Positions 44,655-53,213 are shown, counted from the first letter of the stretch. The stretch: 64,000 bases of DNA from Streptomyces cyaneofuscatus (GCF_000718135.1 NZ_JOEM01000005.1:248001-312000), one strand, 5' to 3'. Translations and numbers: made by a program. The notes: a model not told the origin generated them from the sequence alone.

Positions 44655-45347
44655 ATGAGTTTCGGCCCCGGCGATCCCCTGTACGCCACCCCGCCCCAGC
44701 AGCCCTCCGGCGGTGCCCGCTCCACCCGTAACCGGGCCATCGCCATAGGGCTCAGCGCCGCCGTCGTGGCCGGTCTGGCCGTCTTCGGTACGTACATGGT
44801 GCTGGAGACGTCCGAGGCCAAGGAGAACCGGAGCAGCGGTTCCGCCGGGCAGGACGACAAGCCGTCCGGCGGAGACAGCGGCGATACCGGTGGGGCCATC
44901 GCCGGGCTCAAGTCCTGGGACGCCGCCGAGCTCGGACGCAATCACTCCGCCGGGGACGTCGATTATCCGATGACCCCTCCCGTCGGCGGCGACCACCATC
45001 CGTCCTGGCTCAACTGCGACGGCGACGTATACGAAAAGGCCGTCCCCAACGTCAACGCGGTGCACTCCCTGGAGCACGGCGCGGTCTGGGTCACGTACAG
45101 CGCCAAAGCCGCCGAGGGGGATGTGGCCAAGCTCGCCGAGCGGGTCCGGAGCACCCCGTTCACCCTCATGAGCCCGTACGCGGACCAGGAAGGCGCCATC
45201 ACGCTCAGCGCCTGGGGCAAGCAGGTCACCGTGGACAGCGCCGACGACCGGCGCGTGGACCAGTTCCTCGCGCAGTACGTACAGGGGCCGCAGACCCCCG
45301 AGCCCGGCGCCCCCTGCACCGGCGGGCTGCCCACGGTGCCTCAGTGA
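44655..45347 (+). CDS. Membrane-anchored DUF3105 protein
   Basis: This 230-residue protein has a cytoplasmic Pro/Gly-rich start, one transmembrane helix (AIAIGLSAAVVAGLAVFGTY) and an extracytoplasmic DUF3105 domain: YPMTPPVGGDHHPSWLNCDG, VNAVHSLEHGAVWVTY, MSPYADQEGAITLSAWGKQV. The conserved His and Cys residues (GGDHH, NCDG, LEHG) look suited to metal binding, and the family often lies beside DUF305 proteins, as here. Its exact function is unknown. The stop overlaps the DUF305 start (GTGA), so both are co-translated. Confidence 0.9.
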   Translation: MSFGPGDPLYATPPQQPSGGARSTRNRAIAIGLSAAVVAGLAVFGTYMVLETSEAKENRSSGSAGQDDKPSGGDSGDTGGAIAGLKSWDAAELGRNHSAGDVDYPMTPPVGGDHHPSWLNCDGDVYEKAVPNVNAVHSLEHGAVWVTYSAKAAEGDVAKLAERVRSTPFTLMSPYADQEGAITLSAWGKQVTVDSADDRRVDQFLAQYVQGPQTPEPGAPCTGGLPTVPQ

Positions 45348-46027
45348 CAGCCGACAGCGAGGGGCGGAGGCGGACGCGTCGTGTGCGGTGGGTCGCCGGG
45401 GGTGTTGTCGTCCTCGTCCTGGTCCTCGCCGGGGTCGCCGCCTTCGCCTCGGCGCGTGGGGGCGGGGAGAGCGGTGTTCCCGCCGTCGATTCCGCCGATG
45501 CCGGGTTCGCCCGGGACATGGCCGTCCACCACCAGCAGGCCGTAGAGATGTCCTTCATCGTCCGCGACCGTACGGACGACGAGGACGTACGCCGTCTCGC
45601 CTACGACATCGCCAACACCCAGGCCAACCAGCGCGGCATGTTCCTCGGCTGGCTCGATCTGTGGGAGCTGCCCAAGGTCGCCCCGGATGGAGCCGGTCCC
45701 ATGGCGTGGATGGGGGGTGAGGACGGGCACGGTGGTCATGCGGCCGGGCATGGGGGCGGCAGTGGCGCCGGGGCCATGCCGGGGATGGCCACCAAGGACG
45801 AGCTCAAGCGGCTCGGGGCGCTGCGTGGGGAGGAGGCCGAGGTCTTCTTCCTCCAGTTGATGACCGATCATCACAAGGGCGGCGTCTCCATGGCCGGGGC
45901 GTGCGCGTCGCTGTGTGCCGTACCGGTGGAGCAGCGGCTCGCCCGGGGCATGGTCGAAGGGCAGCAGTCCGAGCTGGGGCTCATGCGCGACATGCTGGCC
46001 GCACGTGGGGCGAAGCCCCGTACCTGA
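45344..46027 (+). CDS. DUF305 (CopM-like) exported protein
   Basis: This 227-residue protein has one N-terminal membrane segment (VAGGVVVLVLVLAGVAAFAS) and a DUF305 domain with two histidine-rich repeats: GFARDMAVHHQQAVEMSFIV and FFLQLMTDHHKGGVSMAGA. A Gly/His/Met-rich insert (GEDGHGGHAAGHGGGSG, AMPGMA) separates them. DUF305 members such as CopM bind copper outside the cytoplasm, so copper scavenging is plausible. The GTG start overlaps the DUF3105 stop. A copper oxidase lies about 1 kb downstream. Confidence 0.9.
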   Translation: MTADSEGRRRTRRVRWVAGGVVVLVLVLAGVAAFASARGGGESGVPAVDSADAGFARDMAVHHQQAVEMSFIVRDRTDDEDVRRLAYDIANTQANQRGMFLGWLDLWELPKVAPDGAGPMAWMGGEDGHGGHAAGHGGGSGAGAMPGMATKDELKRLGALRGEEAEVFFLQLMTDHHKGGVSMAGACASLCAVPVEQRLARGMVEGQQSELGLMRDMLAARGAKPRT

Positions 46028-46167
46028 GCCGGTCCCCGTCAGTCCTCGCCCCCGTATCAGCGCACCCGAACGGGTGATTGCGGTCGCGCGGGCCGGGCGT
46101 GCCGATGACGATGGGTTGCGCTCGGGGCCGTACGGCAGTGCCATCGGCACGCAGGAGGAAATCCCCC

Positions 46168-46593
46168 ATGACGACCGCTAAAGACATCATGCACAGCGGG
46201 GCCCGCTGGATCCCCGCCCACGAGACCCTCGACCGTGCGGCGCAGCTGATGCGTGAGCACAACGTGGGCGCGCTGCCCGTCTCCGCCAACGGCGACTCGG
46301 ACCGGATGGTCGGCATCATCACCGACCGGGACATCGTCGTCGGCTGTGTGGCCAAGGGCCACGACCCGTCGAAGGTGACCGCGGGCGACCTCGCCCAGGG
46401 CACACCCCGCTGGATCGAGGCGGACGCCGATGTGAACGCGGTCCTGGAGGAGATGCAGAACCACCGCATCCGCCGGCTTCCCGTCGTCGAGAACAAGAAG
46501 CTCGTCGGCATGATCAGTGAGGCCGATCTCGCGCAGCACCTCACGGAGGAGCAGATCGCGGCCTGGGCGGAGAAGGTGTATTCGCGCAGCTGA
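46168..46593 (+). CDS. CBS-domain pair protein
   Basis: This 141-residue soluble protein is a tandem of two CBS domains (ARWIPAHETLDRAAQLMREH, GIITDRDIVV; then TPRWIEADADVNAVLEEMQN, RRLPVVENKKLVGMISEADL). CBS pairs bind adenine nucleotides and act as energy sensors, here as a free-standing regulator with unknown partner. GGAGGAA precedes the ATG at 46168. A hairpin ends the gene, so it is probably monocistronic. Confidence 0.92.
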   Translation: MTTAKDIMHSGARWIPAHETLDRAAQLMREHNVGALPVSANGDSDRMVGIITDRDIVVGCVAKGHDPSKVTAGDLAQGTPRWIEADADVNAVLEEMQNHRIRRLPVVENKKLVGMISEADLAQHLTEEQIAAWAEKVYSRS

Positions 46594-46610
46594 GAGGCCC
46601 GTGTCTTCGA

Positions 46611-46642
46611 GTGGCCCGGTGCCCGCAGGGGCGCCGGGCCAC
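46611..46642 (+). terminator. 14-bp hairpin terminator of the CBS gene
   Basis: GTGGCCCGGTGCCC (46611-46624) pairs with 46629-46642 (one G-T pair) around a 4-nt loop, 17 bases past the stop. Confidence 0.85.
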
Positions 46643-46652
46643 TGTTCGTTCG

Positions 46653-46671
46653 TATACCCACCGGGGGTAGG
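46653..46671 (+). promoter_or_regulatory. CsoR-type copper operator upstream of the DUF6153-oxidase operon
   Basis: TATACCCACCGGGGGTAGG (46653-46671) resembles the CsoR operator of actinobacteria: an inverted TACCC/GGGGTA core interrupted by a few bases. It ends 8 bases before the DUF6153 start codon, so binding would block transcription until Cu(I) releases the repressor. No csoR gene is in the window. Confidence 0.75.
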
Positions 46672-46679
46672 GTGGCGAC

Positions 46680-47108
46680 ATGGTGAGCACGGTCGGCGGA
46701 GTCCGGAGCGGGGGCGGGGGCGTGGTGTGCGGGCAGCTCCTGCTGCTCGCCGCGCTGCTCTTCGGCATCGTCACCATGCATACCGTCGGGCATCCGGCTG
46801 AGCATGCCCCCTCCTCGCCTTCGGCGCCCGCGGTCGTGGCCGTGAGTGAAGCCACCCCCGATGCCGCGCATCCCTCGCACCCCTCACCCGAACACTCCCC
46901 CATGAGCGGCATGGATCCGCTCTCCGTCTGCCTCGCCGTCCTCGGCGCCTGGGGGCTCGCCCTCGTCGGTGCCTGGCTGTTGCTCGGGCTGCGCGCGGAC
47001 AGGAGGCCTCTCGGTACGCCGGTGGGTGCGGGGCTTCGGCACGCACTGCGGCCGAATCCGCCGCCCTCGATATCGGTCCTCGCCAGCGTTTCGGTGCTGC
47101 GTATTTAG
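46680..47108 (+). CDS. DUF6153 membrane protein, copper-associated
   Basis: This 142-residue protein has two hydrophobic segments (LLLLAALLFGIVTMHTVGH and VCLAVLGAWGLALVGAWLLL) with a His/Pro/Ser-rich extracytoplasmic loop between them (HPAEHAPSS, HPSHPSPEHSPMSGM). It matches the DUF6153 family of actinobacteria, which is often next to multicopper oxidase genes; the role is unknown but the His/Met loop suits copper. The gene starts 8 bases after the CsoR-like site and is followed by the oxidase gene after 61 bases. Confidence 0.8.
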   Translation: MVSTVGGVRSGGGGVVCGQLLLLAALLFGIVTMHTVGHPAEHAPSSPSAPAVVAVSEATPDAAHPSHPSPEHSPMSGMDPLSVCLAVLGAWGLALVGAWLLLGLRADRRPLGTPVGAGLRHALRPNPPPSISVLASVSVLRI

Positions 47109-47169
47109 GAGTGGGCGTCTCACCTCCGCCCCTTCACCCGAACCACAGCACTCCAGAGGTGTCTTCAGC

Positions 47170-48756
47170 ATGCCCATGCACCGACCCACCCGACGCGCCG
47201 TGCTCGGCGCCGCTCTCACCGTCGCCGGTACGGGAGTCCTCGCCGCCTGTTCCGACGGCGGCGGCCACGGCGGGGCCCACGCCCCCGGCGGCGCCCAGGA
47301 CTCCGGTACGTACGTCTCCCCCGGCGGCAAGGAGGTCGCGGCGGCCGAGAAGGCGCGCGGCTCCGGTCCCGTACGCAAGGTCTCCCTCACCGCCACCCGC
47401 ACCCGGCTCGATCTGGGCGGTGGCACCACCGTCGCCTCCTGGGCGTACGGGGACCGGCTGCCCGGCCGTGAGGTGCGGGTGACCGCCGGGGAGACCCTCG
47501 ATCTGACCCTGGCGAACCACCTCCCCCAGCCCACCTCGATGCACTGGCACGGGCTCGCCCTGCGCAACGACATGGACGGCGTCCCTGGGCTCACCCAGCG
47601 GGCCATCGCACCGGGAGGCGACTTCCGGTACCGGTTCGCGGTGCCGCACCCGGGGACGTACTGGTTCCACCCGCACTCCGGCGTCCAGCAGGACCGGGGG
47701 CTGTACGCGCCGCTGATCGTGGAGGACCCGAAGGAGCCGTTGGCGTACGACAAGGAGTGGGTCGTCGTCCTTGACGACTGGGTCGACGGGGTGGATGGGT
47801 CGACGCCCGACGCCGTGCTCAAGGAGCTGTCCGGGGGGATGGGTGGTGGCGGGATGGATCATGGCGCGCACACCATGTCGGGGGTCGAGGCATCGGAAGC
47901 GGAGGATCCGGACGGCGGCTCGCCCTCGCGGATGATGATGGGTGCCCGCAGTGCGCTGCTCGGCGGGGACGCCGGTGATGTCGCCTATCCGTACTACCTC
48001 GTCAACGGGCGGGTGGCCGACGATCCGGAGACGTTCCGCGCGCGGGCCGGTGACCGGATCCGGCTGCGGATCATCAACGCCGGCGGCGACACCGCCTTCC
48101 GCGTCGCGCTCGGCGGGCACCGGCTGACCGTCACCCACACCGACGGCTTCCCCGTCCGGCATGCCGAGGGGGACGCGCTGCTGCTGGGGATGGGCGAGCG
48201 GTACGACGTCCTCGTCACCGCCGGGGACGGGGTCTTCCCGCTCGTCGCCCTGGCGGAGGGGAAGGACGCGGCCGCCCTCGCCGTGCTGCGGACCAGGAGC
48301 GGTGCCGCGCCCGGCGTCTCCGTACGGCCCAAGGAGCTGGACGGGAAGCTCGTCGAGGCGGGGCGGCTGGTGCCGGATCCGTCGGTGGCCCTCACCGAGC
48401 GGGCGCCGGACCGGACCATTCGGATGCGGCTCACCGGGGGAATGGCGGACTACGACTGGGCCTTCGACGGGCAGCCGTACGACGCGAAGCAGCGGCGGCC
48501 CGTGGAGGCGGGCGAGCGGGTGCGGGTCGTCTTCGACAACGGGACGGCCATGTGGCATCCGCTGCATCTGCACGGGCACACGTTCGCACTGGGCGGGAAC
48601 GCCGCCGGGGCCCGTAAGGACACCGCGATCGTCCTGCCGCACCGGTCGCTGACCGTGGAGTTCGACGCCGACAACCCGGGGCTGTGGATGGTCCACTGCC
48701 ACAACGTCTACCACGCGGAGGCGGGGATGATGACGGTCCTGGGGTACCGGGGCTGA
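47170..48756 (+). CDS. Tat-exported multicopper oxidase lipoprotein
   Basis: This 528-residue enzyme oxidises a substrate, probably Cu(I) or a phenol, with reduction of oxygen to water. The signal peptide has a twin-arginine motif (PTRRAVLG) and a lipobox ending at C27. All copper ligands are present: MHWHG (H125, H127), FHPHSG (H167, H169), MWHPLHLHGHTF, and MVHCHNVYHAEAGM with the type-1 cysteine C510 and axial M520. A Gly/Met/His-rich segment (SGGMGGGGMDHGAHTM) in the middle recalls copper-loading loops of CueO. The upstream CsoR-like operator and DUF6153 partner point to copper homeostasis. A perfect hairpin follows. Confidence 0.95.
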   Translation: MPMHRPTRRAVLGAALTVAGTGVLAACSDGGGHGGAHAPGGAQDSGTYVSPGGKEVAAAEKARGSGPVRKVSLTATRTRLDLGGGTTVASWAYGDRLPGREVRVTAGETLDLTLANHLPQPTSMHWHGLALRNDMDGVPGLTQRAIAPGGDFRYRFAVPHPGTYWFHPHSGVQQDRGLYAPLIVEDPKEPLAYDKEWVVVLDDWVDGVDGSTPDAVLKELSGGMGGGGMDHGAHTMSGVEASEAEDPDGGSPSRMMMGARSALLGGDAGDVAYPYYLVNGRVADDPETFRARAGDRIRLRIINAGGDTAFRVALGGHRLTVTHTDGFPVRHAEGDALLLGMGERYDVLVTAGDGVFPLVALAEGKDAAALAVLRTRSGAAPGVSVRPKELDGKLVEAGRLVPDPSVALTERAPDRTIRMRLTGGMADYDWAFDGQPYDAKQRRPVEAGERVRVVFDNGTAMWHPLHLHGHTFALGGNAAGARKDTAIVLPHRSLTVEFDADNPGLWMVHCHNVYHAEAGMMTVLGYRG

Positions 48757-48765
48757 CCTGCGGTT

Positions 48766-48802
48766 CCTGGTGGCCCGGGCAGATTTTGCCCGGGCCACCA
48801 GG
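48766..48802 (+). terminator. 16-bp perfect hairpin terminator of the copper operon
   Basis: CCTGGTGGCCCGGGCA (48766-48781) pairs perfectly with 48787-48802 around the loop GATTT, ten bases past the oxidase stop. Confidence 0.92.
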
Positions 48803-48836
48803 ACATCGCGTCAGAAAGACGATTACACTGGCGGAC

Positions 48837-50591
48837 GTGCCTCAACTACGCCTCGCACTGAATCAGATCGACTCGACCGTCGGCGACCTCGCCGGTAACT
48901 CCGAGGCGATCGTCCACTGGACCCGACACGCCGCCGAGCAGGGCGCCCACCTCGTGGCGTTCCCCGAGATGGTGCTGACCGGATACCCCGTCGAGGACCT
49001 GGCGCTGCGGTCGTCCTTCGTCGAGGCCTCGCGGGAGGCGCTGCGTGCGCTGGCCGCCCGGCTCGACGCGGAGGGCTTCGGCGAGCTGCCGGTCGTCGTC
49101 GGCTACCTGGACCGCTCCGAGCACGCCGCCGCGCGGTACGGGCAGCCCGCCGGGTCCCCGCGCAACGCGGCGGCCGTGCTGCACCGCGGCGGGATCGCGC
49201 TCAACTTCGCCAAGCACCACCTGCCGAACTACGGGGTGTTCGACGAGTTCCGGTACTTCGTGCCGGGCGACTCGATGCCCGTCGTACGCGTCCACGGCAT
49301 CGATGTCGCCCTCGCGATCTGCGAGGACCTCTGGCAGGACGGCGGGCGCGTCCCGGCCGCCCGGTCCGCCGGGGCCGGGCTGCTGCTGTCGATCAACGCC
49401 TCGCCGTACGAGCGGGACAAGGACGACACCCGGCTCGACCTGGTCCGCAAGCGGGCCCAGGAGGCCGGCTGCACCACCGCGTACCTCGCGATGATCGGCG
49501 GGCAGGACGAGCTGGTCTTCGACGGGGACTCGATCGTCGTCGACAAGGAGGGCGAGGTCATCGCCCGCGCCCCGCAGTTCTCCGAGGGCAGCGTGATCCT
49601 CGATCTGGAGCTGCCGGCGGCGGCCACCGTGGCGCCCTCGGGTGTGGTGGACGACGGGCTGCGGATCGACCATGTGGTGCTGTCGGACCGGCCCGTGGAC
49701 GCGTACGAGCCGGAGCTCACGGGCGGGTACGCGGAGCGGCTGGACGACGACGAGGAGATCTACTCGGCGTTGGTCGTGGGGCTCCGTGCGTACGCTGCGA
49801 AGAACGGTTTCAGCAGTGTGCTGCTCGGGCTCTCCGGCGGGATCGACTCGGCGCTCTGCGCGGCCATCGCGTGCGATGCGCTCGGGGCGGAGAACGTGTA
49901 CGGCGTGTCCATGCCGTCCAAGTACTCCTCGGACCACTCCAAGGGGGACGCCGCCGAGCTGGCGCGGCGGACCGGGCTCAACTTCCGTACGGTGTCGATC
50001 GCGCCGATGTTCGACGCCTACATGGAGGCGCTGGGGCTCACCGGGCTCGCGGAGGAGAACCTCCAGGCGCGGCTGCGCGGGACGACGCTGATGGGCATCT
50101 CCAACCAGGAGGGGCAGATCGTGCTGGCGCCCGGCAACAAGTCGGAGCTGGCGGTCGGTTACTCCACGCTGTACGGGGACGCGGTGGGCGCGTACGGGCC
50201 GATCAAGGACGTGTACAAGTCGTCGGTGTTCCGGCTGGCGAAGTGGCGCAACCGGGCGGCGGAGGAGCGGGGGCAGACCCCGCCGATCCCCGAGGCCTCG
50301 ATCACCAAGCCGCCGAGCGCGGAGCTGCGGCCGGGGCAGGTGGACACGGACTCGCTGCCGGACTACGACGTGCTCGACGCGCTGCTTGAGCTGTACGTGG
50401 ACCGGGATCAGGGGATGGATGCCATCGTGGCGGCCGGGTTCGATGCGGAGCTGGTGGCGAAGACGTTGCGGATGGTGGATACGGCGGAGTACAAGCGGCG
50501 GCAGTATCCGCCGGGGACGAAGATCTCGCCGAAGGGGTTCGGGAAGGACCGGCGGTTGCCGATCACGAACCGGTGGCGGGAGTCGTCCTAG
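48837..50591 (+). CDS. nadE: Glutamine-dependent NAD+ synthetase
   Basis: This 584-residue enzyme makes NAD+ from deamido-NAD+, ATP and glutamine. The N-terminal nitrilase-like glutaminase has its Glu-Lys-Cys triad in VAFPEMVLTGYPVEDL, NFAKHHLPNYGVFDEF and VALAICEDLWQDGG. The synthetase domain has the P-loop VLLGLSGGIDSALCAAIACD and later VLAPGNKSELAVGYSTLYGD. The GTG at 48837 begins PQLRLALNQID, the usual N-terminus. TACACT ends 7 bases before it and no ribosome site is seen, so the mRNA may be leaderless. Confidence 0.96.
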   Translation: MPQLRLALNQIDSTVGDLAGNSEAIVHWTRHAAEQGAHLVAFPEMVLTGYPVEDLALRSSFVEASREALRALAARLDAEGFGELPVVVGYLDRSEHAAARYGQPAGSPRNAAAVLHRGGIALNFAKHHLPNYGVFDEFRYFVPGDSMPVVRVHGIDVALAICEDLWQDGGRVPAARSAGAGLLLSINASPYERDKDDTRLDLVRKRAQEAGCTTAYLAMIGGQDELVFDGDSIVVDKEGEVIARAPQFSEGSVILDLELPAAATVAPSGVVDDGLRIDHVVLSDRPVDAYEPELTGGYAERLDDDEEIYSALVVGLRAYAAKNGFSSVLLGLSGGIDSALCAAIACDALGAENVYGVSMPSKYSSDHSKGDAAELARRTGLNFRTVSIAPMFDAYMEALGLTGLAEENLQARLRGTTLMGISNQEGQIVLAPGNKSELAVGYSTLYGDAVGAYGPIKDVYKSSVFRLAKWRNRAAEERGQTPPIPEASITKPPSAELRPGQVDTDSLPDYDVLDALLELYVDRDQGMDAIVAAGFDAELVAKTLRMVDTAEYKRRQYPPGTKISPKGFGKDRRLPITNRWRESS

Positions 50592-50643
50592 CGGGTCGAT
50601 TCGGCGGGGGTGGCGGTCACCGGGTGCGTCCGGTGGCCGCCTT

Positions 50644-50820
50644 CGTCCTCAAACGCCGGACGGGCTTGATGTGGCGGCCCGGTCGCGGGTGCCTGGCCCG
50701 TCCGGCCGAACGGTTCCGTCCTCAACCGCCGGACGGGCCGGATGTGCGGCCCCGCTCGCAGGTGCCCGGCCACCCCCGCACACCGGTTCCGTCCTCAAAC
50801 GCCGGACGGGCTTGGTGTGG
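50644..50820. repeat. 73-bp tandem array of REP-like elements
   Basis: Three copies of the core GTCCTCAAACGCCGGACGGG start at 50645, 50718 (one base differs) and 50791, exactly 73 bases apart. The intervening DNA is also similar (GGTGCC-GGCC and CGGTTCC blocks). The core contains a short palindrome (CGTCC...GGACG) and resembles the short intergenic repeats scattered in streptomycete genomes. Confidence 0.88.
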
Positions 50821-51953
50821 TCCAGGTAGCCCGCCGTTGCCGCTATCGCCAGGCCCAGCACCGCCAGGACCGCGCCCACGAACGCCGGGGACGTCCAGCC
50901 CCAGCCCGCTGCGATCGCCACGCCGCCCAGCCAGGCGCCGCCCGCGTTGGCCAGGTTGAAGGCCGAGTGGTTGGAGGCGGAGGCCAGGGTCGGGGCGTCC
51001 TTCGCCTTGTTCATGACCAGCATCTGGAGCGGGGTCGTCGTCGTGAACCCGACGCCGCCCAGCAGCACCACCATCACCAGCGCCGCCCACTGCACGTGCA
51101 CCGTGAACGGGAACGCCACCAGCACCACCGCCAGCGCGCCGAGCGAGCCGTACAGGGTCGGGCGCAGGGCGCGGTCCGTGAGGGGGCCCGCCGCCAGGGC
51201 GCCCAGGGTCATGCCGATGCCGAAGAGGGCCAGGACGATGGTGACCGAGGACTCGCCGAAGCCCATCGCCTTCGTGGTCATGGCCGAGAGATACGAGTAG
51301 ACCGCGAAGACCCCGGCGAAGCCGAAGACCGCGGTGAGCAGGCCGAGGAGCACCTGGCGGTTACCGAGGGCGCGGAGTTCGCGGCGTACGTCCTGGTGGG
51401 CCTCGACCGGGATGCGGGGCACCAGGCGGGCCAGGGCCGCCATCGCCGCCAGGCCGATCGCCGCGACCACCAGGAAGGTGGCGCGCCAGCCGAGGTGCTG
51501 GCCGAGCAGGGTCGCGGCGGGTACGCCGACGATGTTGGCGACCGTCAGGCCGAGGAACATCGTCGCCACCGCCCGCGCCTGGCGGCCCTCGGCGACCAGC
51601 CGGGCGGCGACGACCGCGCCGACGCCGAAGAACGCGCCGTGCGGGAGTCCGGCGAGGACGCGGCCCGCGAGCAGCCAGCCGAAGTCGGGGGCGAGTGCCG
51701 AGGCCAGGTTGCCGATGGTGAACAGCGCCATCAGGAGCAGCAGCATCTTCTTGCGCGGGACGCGGGAGCCGAGGCCGGTGAGCAGGGGTGCGCCGAGGAC
51801 GACCCCGATCGCGTACGCCGATACGAGGTAGCCGGCGGTCGGCACGGAGGTTCCGAGGTCGTTCGCCACGTTGGGCAGCAGGCCCATCATGACGAACTCG
51901 GTCGTGCCTATGCCGAAGGCGCTCACGGCCAGGGCGAGCAGGGCCAGGGGCAT
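50649..51953 (-). CDS. MFS transporter (arabinose-efflux/DHA1 type) with a repeat-derived C-terminal tail
   Basis: This 434-residue protein has 12 predicted membrane segments and DHA1 signatures (LAVSAFGIGTTEFVMMGLLP, GRVLAGLPHGAFFGVGAVVA, GAPLLTGLGSRVPRKKMLLL). It should export a small molecule such as a sugar, amino acid or drug. The last membrane helix ends at about residue 380 (AIAATAGYLDHTKP). The remaining 50-odd residues (RRLRTEPVCGGG, SGAAHPARPAVEDG) are encoded by the 73-bp repeat array and the stop codon lies inside the first repeat copy. The original stop was therefore probably lost when the array formed. Confidence 0.88.
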   Translation of the reverse strand: MPLALLALAVSAFGIGTTEFVMMGLLPNVANDLGTSVPTAGYLVSAYAIGVVLGAPLLTGLGSRVPRKKMLLLLMALFTIGNLASALAPDFGWLLAGRVLAGLPHGAFFGVGAVVAARLVAEGRQARAVATMFLGLTVANIVGVPAATLLGQHLGWRATFLVVAAIGLAAMAALARLVPRIPVEAHQDVRRELRALGNRQVLLGLLTAVFGFAGVFAVYSYLSAMTTKAMGFGESSVTIVLALFGIGMTLGALAAGPLTDRALRPTLYGSLGALAVVLVAFPFTVHVQWAALVMVVLLGGVGFTTTTPLQMLVMNKAKDAPTLASASNHSAFNLANAGGAWLGGVAIAAGWGWTSPAFVGAVLAVLGLAIAATAGYLDHTKPVRRLRTEPVCGGGRAPASGAAHPARPAVEDGTVRPDGPGTRDRAATSSPSGV

Positions 51954-51997
51954 GGGGAGCCTTCACAATCTCGGGGCGGGGGGCGGGGCAGAACGAA

Positions 51998-52034
51998 GAG
52001 CCGTCGCCCGGTGTCCGCACCGGGGCGACGGCTC
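51998..52034 (-). terminator. Long hairpin after the endonuclease/phosphatase-family gene
   Basis: GAGCCGTCGCCC-GGTG (51998-52013) pairs with 52018-52034 with one bulged base and a 4-nt loop. It lies 84 bases past that gene's stop and just upstream of the MFS gene. Confidence 0.75.
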
Positions 52035-52050
52035 AGTCTTCGCTTATGTA

Positions 52051-52073
52051 TGCGACTGGAACAAATTGTCGCA
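52051..52073. promoter_or_regulatory. Inverted repeat in the AT-rich promoter zone of the MFS gene
   Basis: TGCGAC and GTCGCA flank an 11-bp AT-rich centre. The minus strand has TACATA just downstream at about 52045-52050, a possible -10 box, so the repeat may be an operator over the promoter. Confidence 0.5.
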
Positions 52074-52117
52074 GATGATTTATGCCGCGAGGTGAACGGG
52101 CGGTTGCCTGATCGTTG

Positions 52118-53143
52118 TCACAGCTCCACGCGTGCCGCTATCGGCAGGTGGTCGCTGTCCGTGGCCGCCAGGGTCCACGAGGATTTCGGCTCCACGCCCT
52201 TCACCATGATCTGGTCGATCCGGGCCATCGGGAACGACGCGGGCCAGCTGAAGCCGAAGCCGTCGCCCGCCGCGCCCTGGGTGGAGCGCATCTGGGAGGT
52301 GACCGCGTTCAGGGAGCGGTCGTTCATCGTGCCGTTGAGGTCGCCGAGCAGGACGACGCGCTCGACGGGTTCGTCGGCGATGGCCTCGCCGAGGGCGTCG
52401 GCGCTGTTGTCGCGCTGGTTGGCGGTGAAGCCCGCGTGCAGCTTCACCCGGACCGACGGCAGGTGGGCCACGTACACCGCGACCTCGCCCTGCGGGGCCT
52501 TGACCGTGGAGCGCATGGCCCGGGTCCAGCCCATCTTGATGTCGACCGGCCGGGTGTCGCTGAGCGGGTACTTGCTCCACAGCCCGACGGTGCCCTGGAC
52601 CGAGTGGTACGGGTAGCGGGCGGCCAGCGACTTCTCGTACGTGGACACCTGCCCGCCCGGCAGCTCCTGGAGGGCCACCACGTCGGCGCCGGAGCCCGCG
52701 ACCTGCTGGGCGGTGCCCGCCGGGTCGGGGTTGCCCGCGTTGACGTTGTGGGTGGCCACGGTCAGGTCGCCGCCGGTGCCGGACTTGTCGGTGATCAGGC
52801 CGCCGAACATGTTGAGCCAGACCACCGCCGGGAGCAGCAGGGCGATCAGCGCGGTGGCGGAGCGCCGCAGCAGGGCCAGGAGCAGCAGGAGGGGGATGAA
52901 CAGCGCTATCCACGGCAGGAACGTCTCGATGAGGCTGCCGAGGTTGCCCACCCGGTTGGGGATCTGCGCGTGGACGACCATCACGAGGGTCAGCACCACC
53001 GAGCAGAGGGCCAGCACGATCCCGCGCCGCCAGATTCCCCGGTCCCGGGCCGCTCTCTTCAGGAGGCTCCGGAAGCGGGATTCGTCGGGCTGCGGCCGCT
53101 CCGCGCTGCCGTTGCCCGTGTCCGCCCCGTACGCCTGCACCAT
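52118..53143 (-). CDS. Membrane-anchored endonuclease/exonuclease/phosphatase-family protein
   Basis: This 341-residue protein starts with about three transmembrane helices (GIVLALCSVVLTLVMVVHAQ, LPWIALFIPLLLLLALLRR and the next helix). It continues with an extracytoplasmic EEP domain holding the usual metal/catalytic signatures: VATHNVNAGNP, VVALQELPG, VVLLGDLNGTMND and ATDSDHLPIAA. Substrates of such exported members may be nucleic acid, sphingomyelin-like lipids or phosphoesters; none can be chosen here. The ATG at 53143 follows GAGGA; a GTG at 53158 is an alternative. It forms a single-gene unit. Confidence 0.88.
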   Translation of the reverse strand: MVQAYGADTGNGSAERPQPDESRFRSLLKRAARDRGIWRRGIVLALCSVVLTLVMVVHAQIPNRVGNLGSLIETFLPWIALFIPLLLLLALLRRSATALIALLLPAVVWLNMFGGLITDKSGTGGDLTVATHNVNAGNPDPAGTAQQVAGSGADVVALQELPGGQVSTYEKSLAARYPYHSVQGTVGLWSKYPLSDTRPVDIKMGWTRAMRSTVKAPQGEVAVYVAHLPSVRVKLHAGFTANQRDNSADALGEAIADEPVERVVLLGDLNGTMNDRSLNAVTSQMRSTQGAAGDGFGFSWPASFPMARIDQIMVKGVEPKSSWTLAATDSDHLPIAARVEL

Positions 53144-53213
53144 CGCGCTCGTCCTCACTGCCTTGCCCTACACATCGCCGCGCCCCTCGACCCTAGGTGA
53201 TGGGTGGCGTCTT

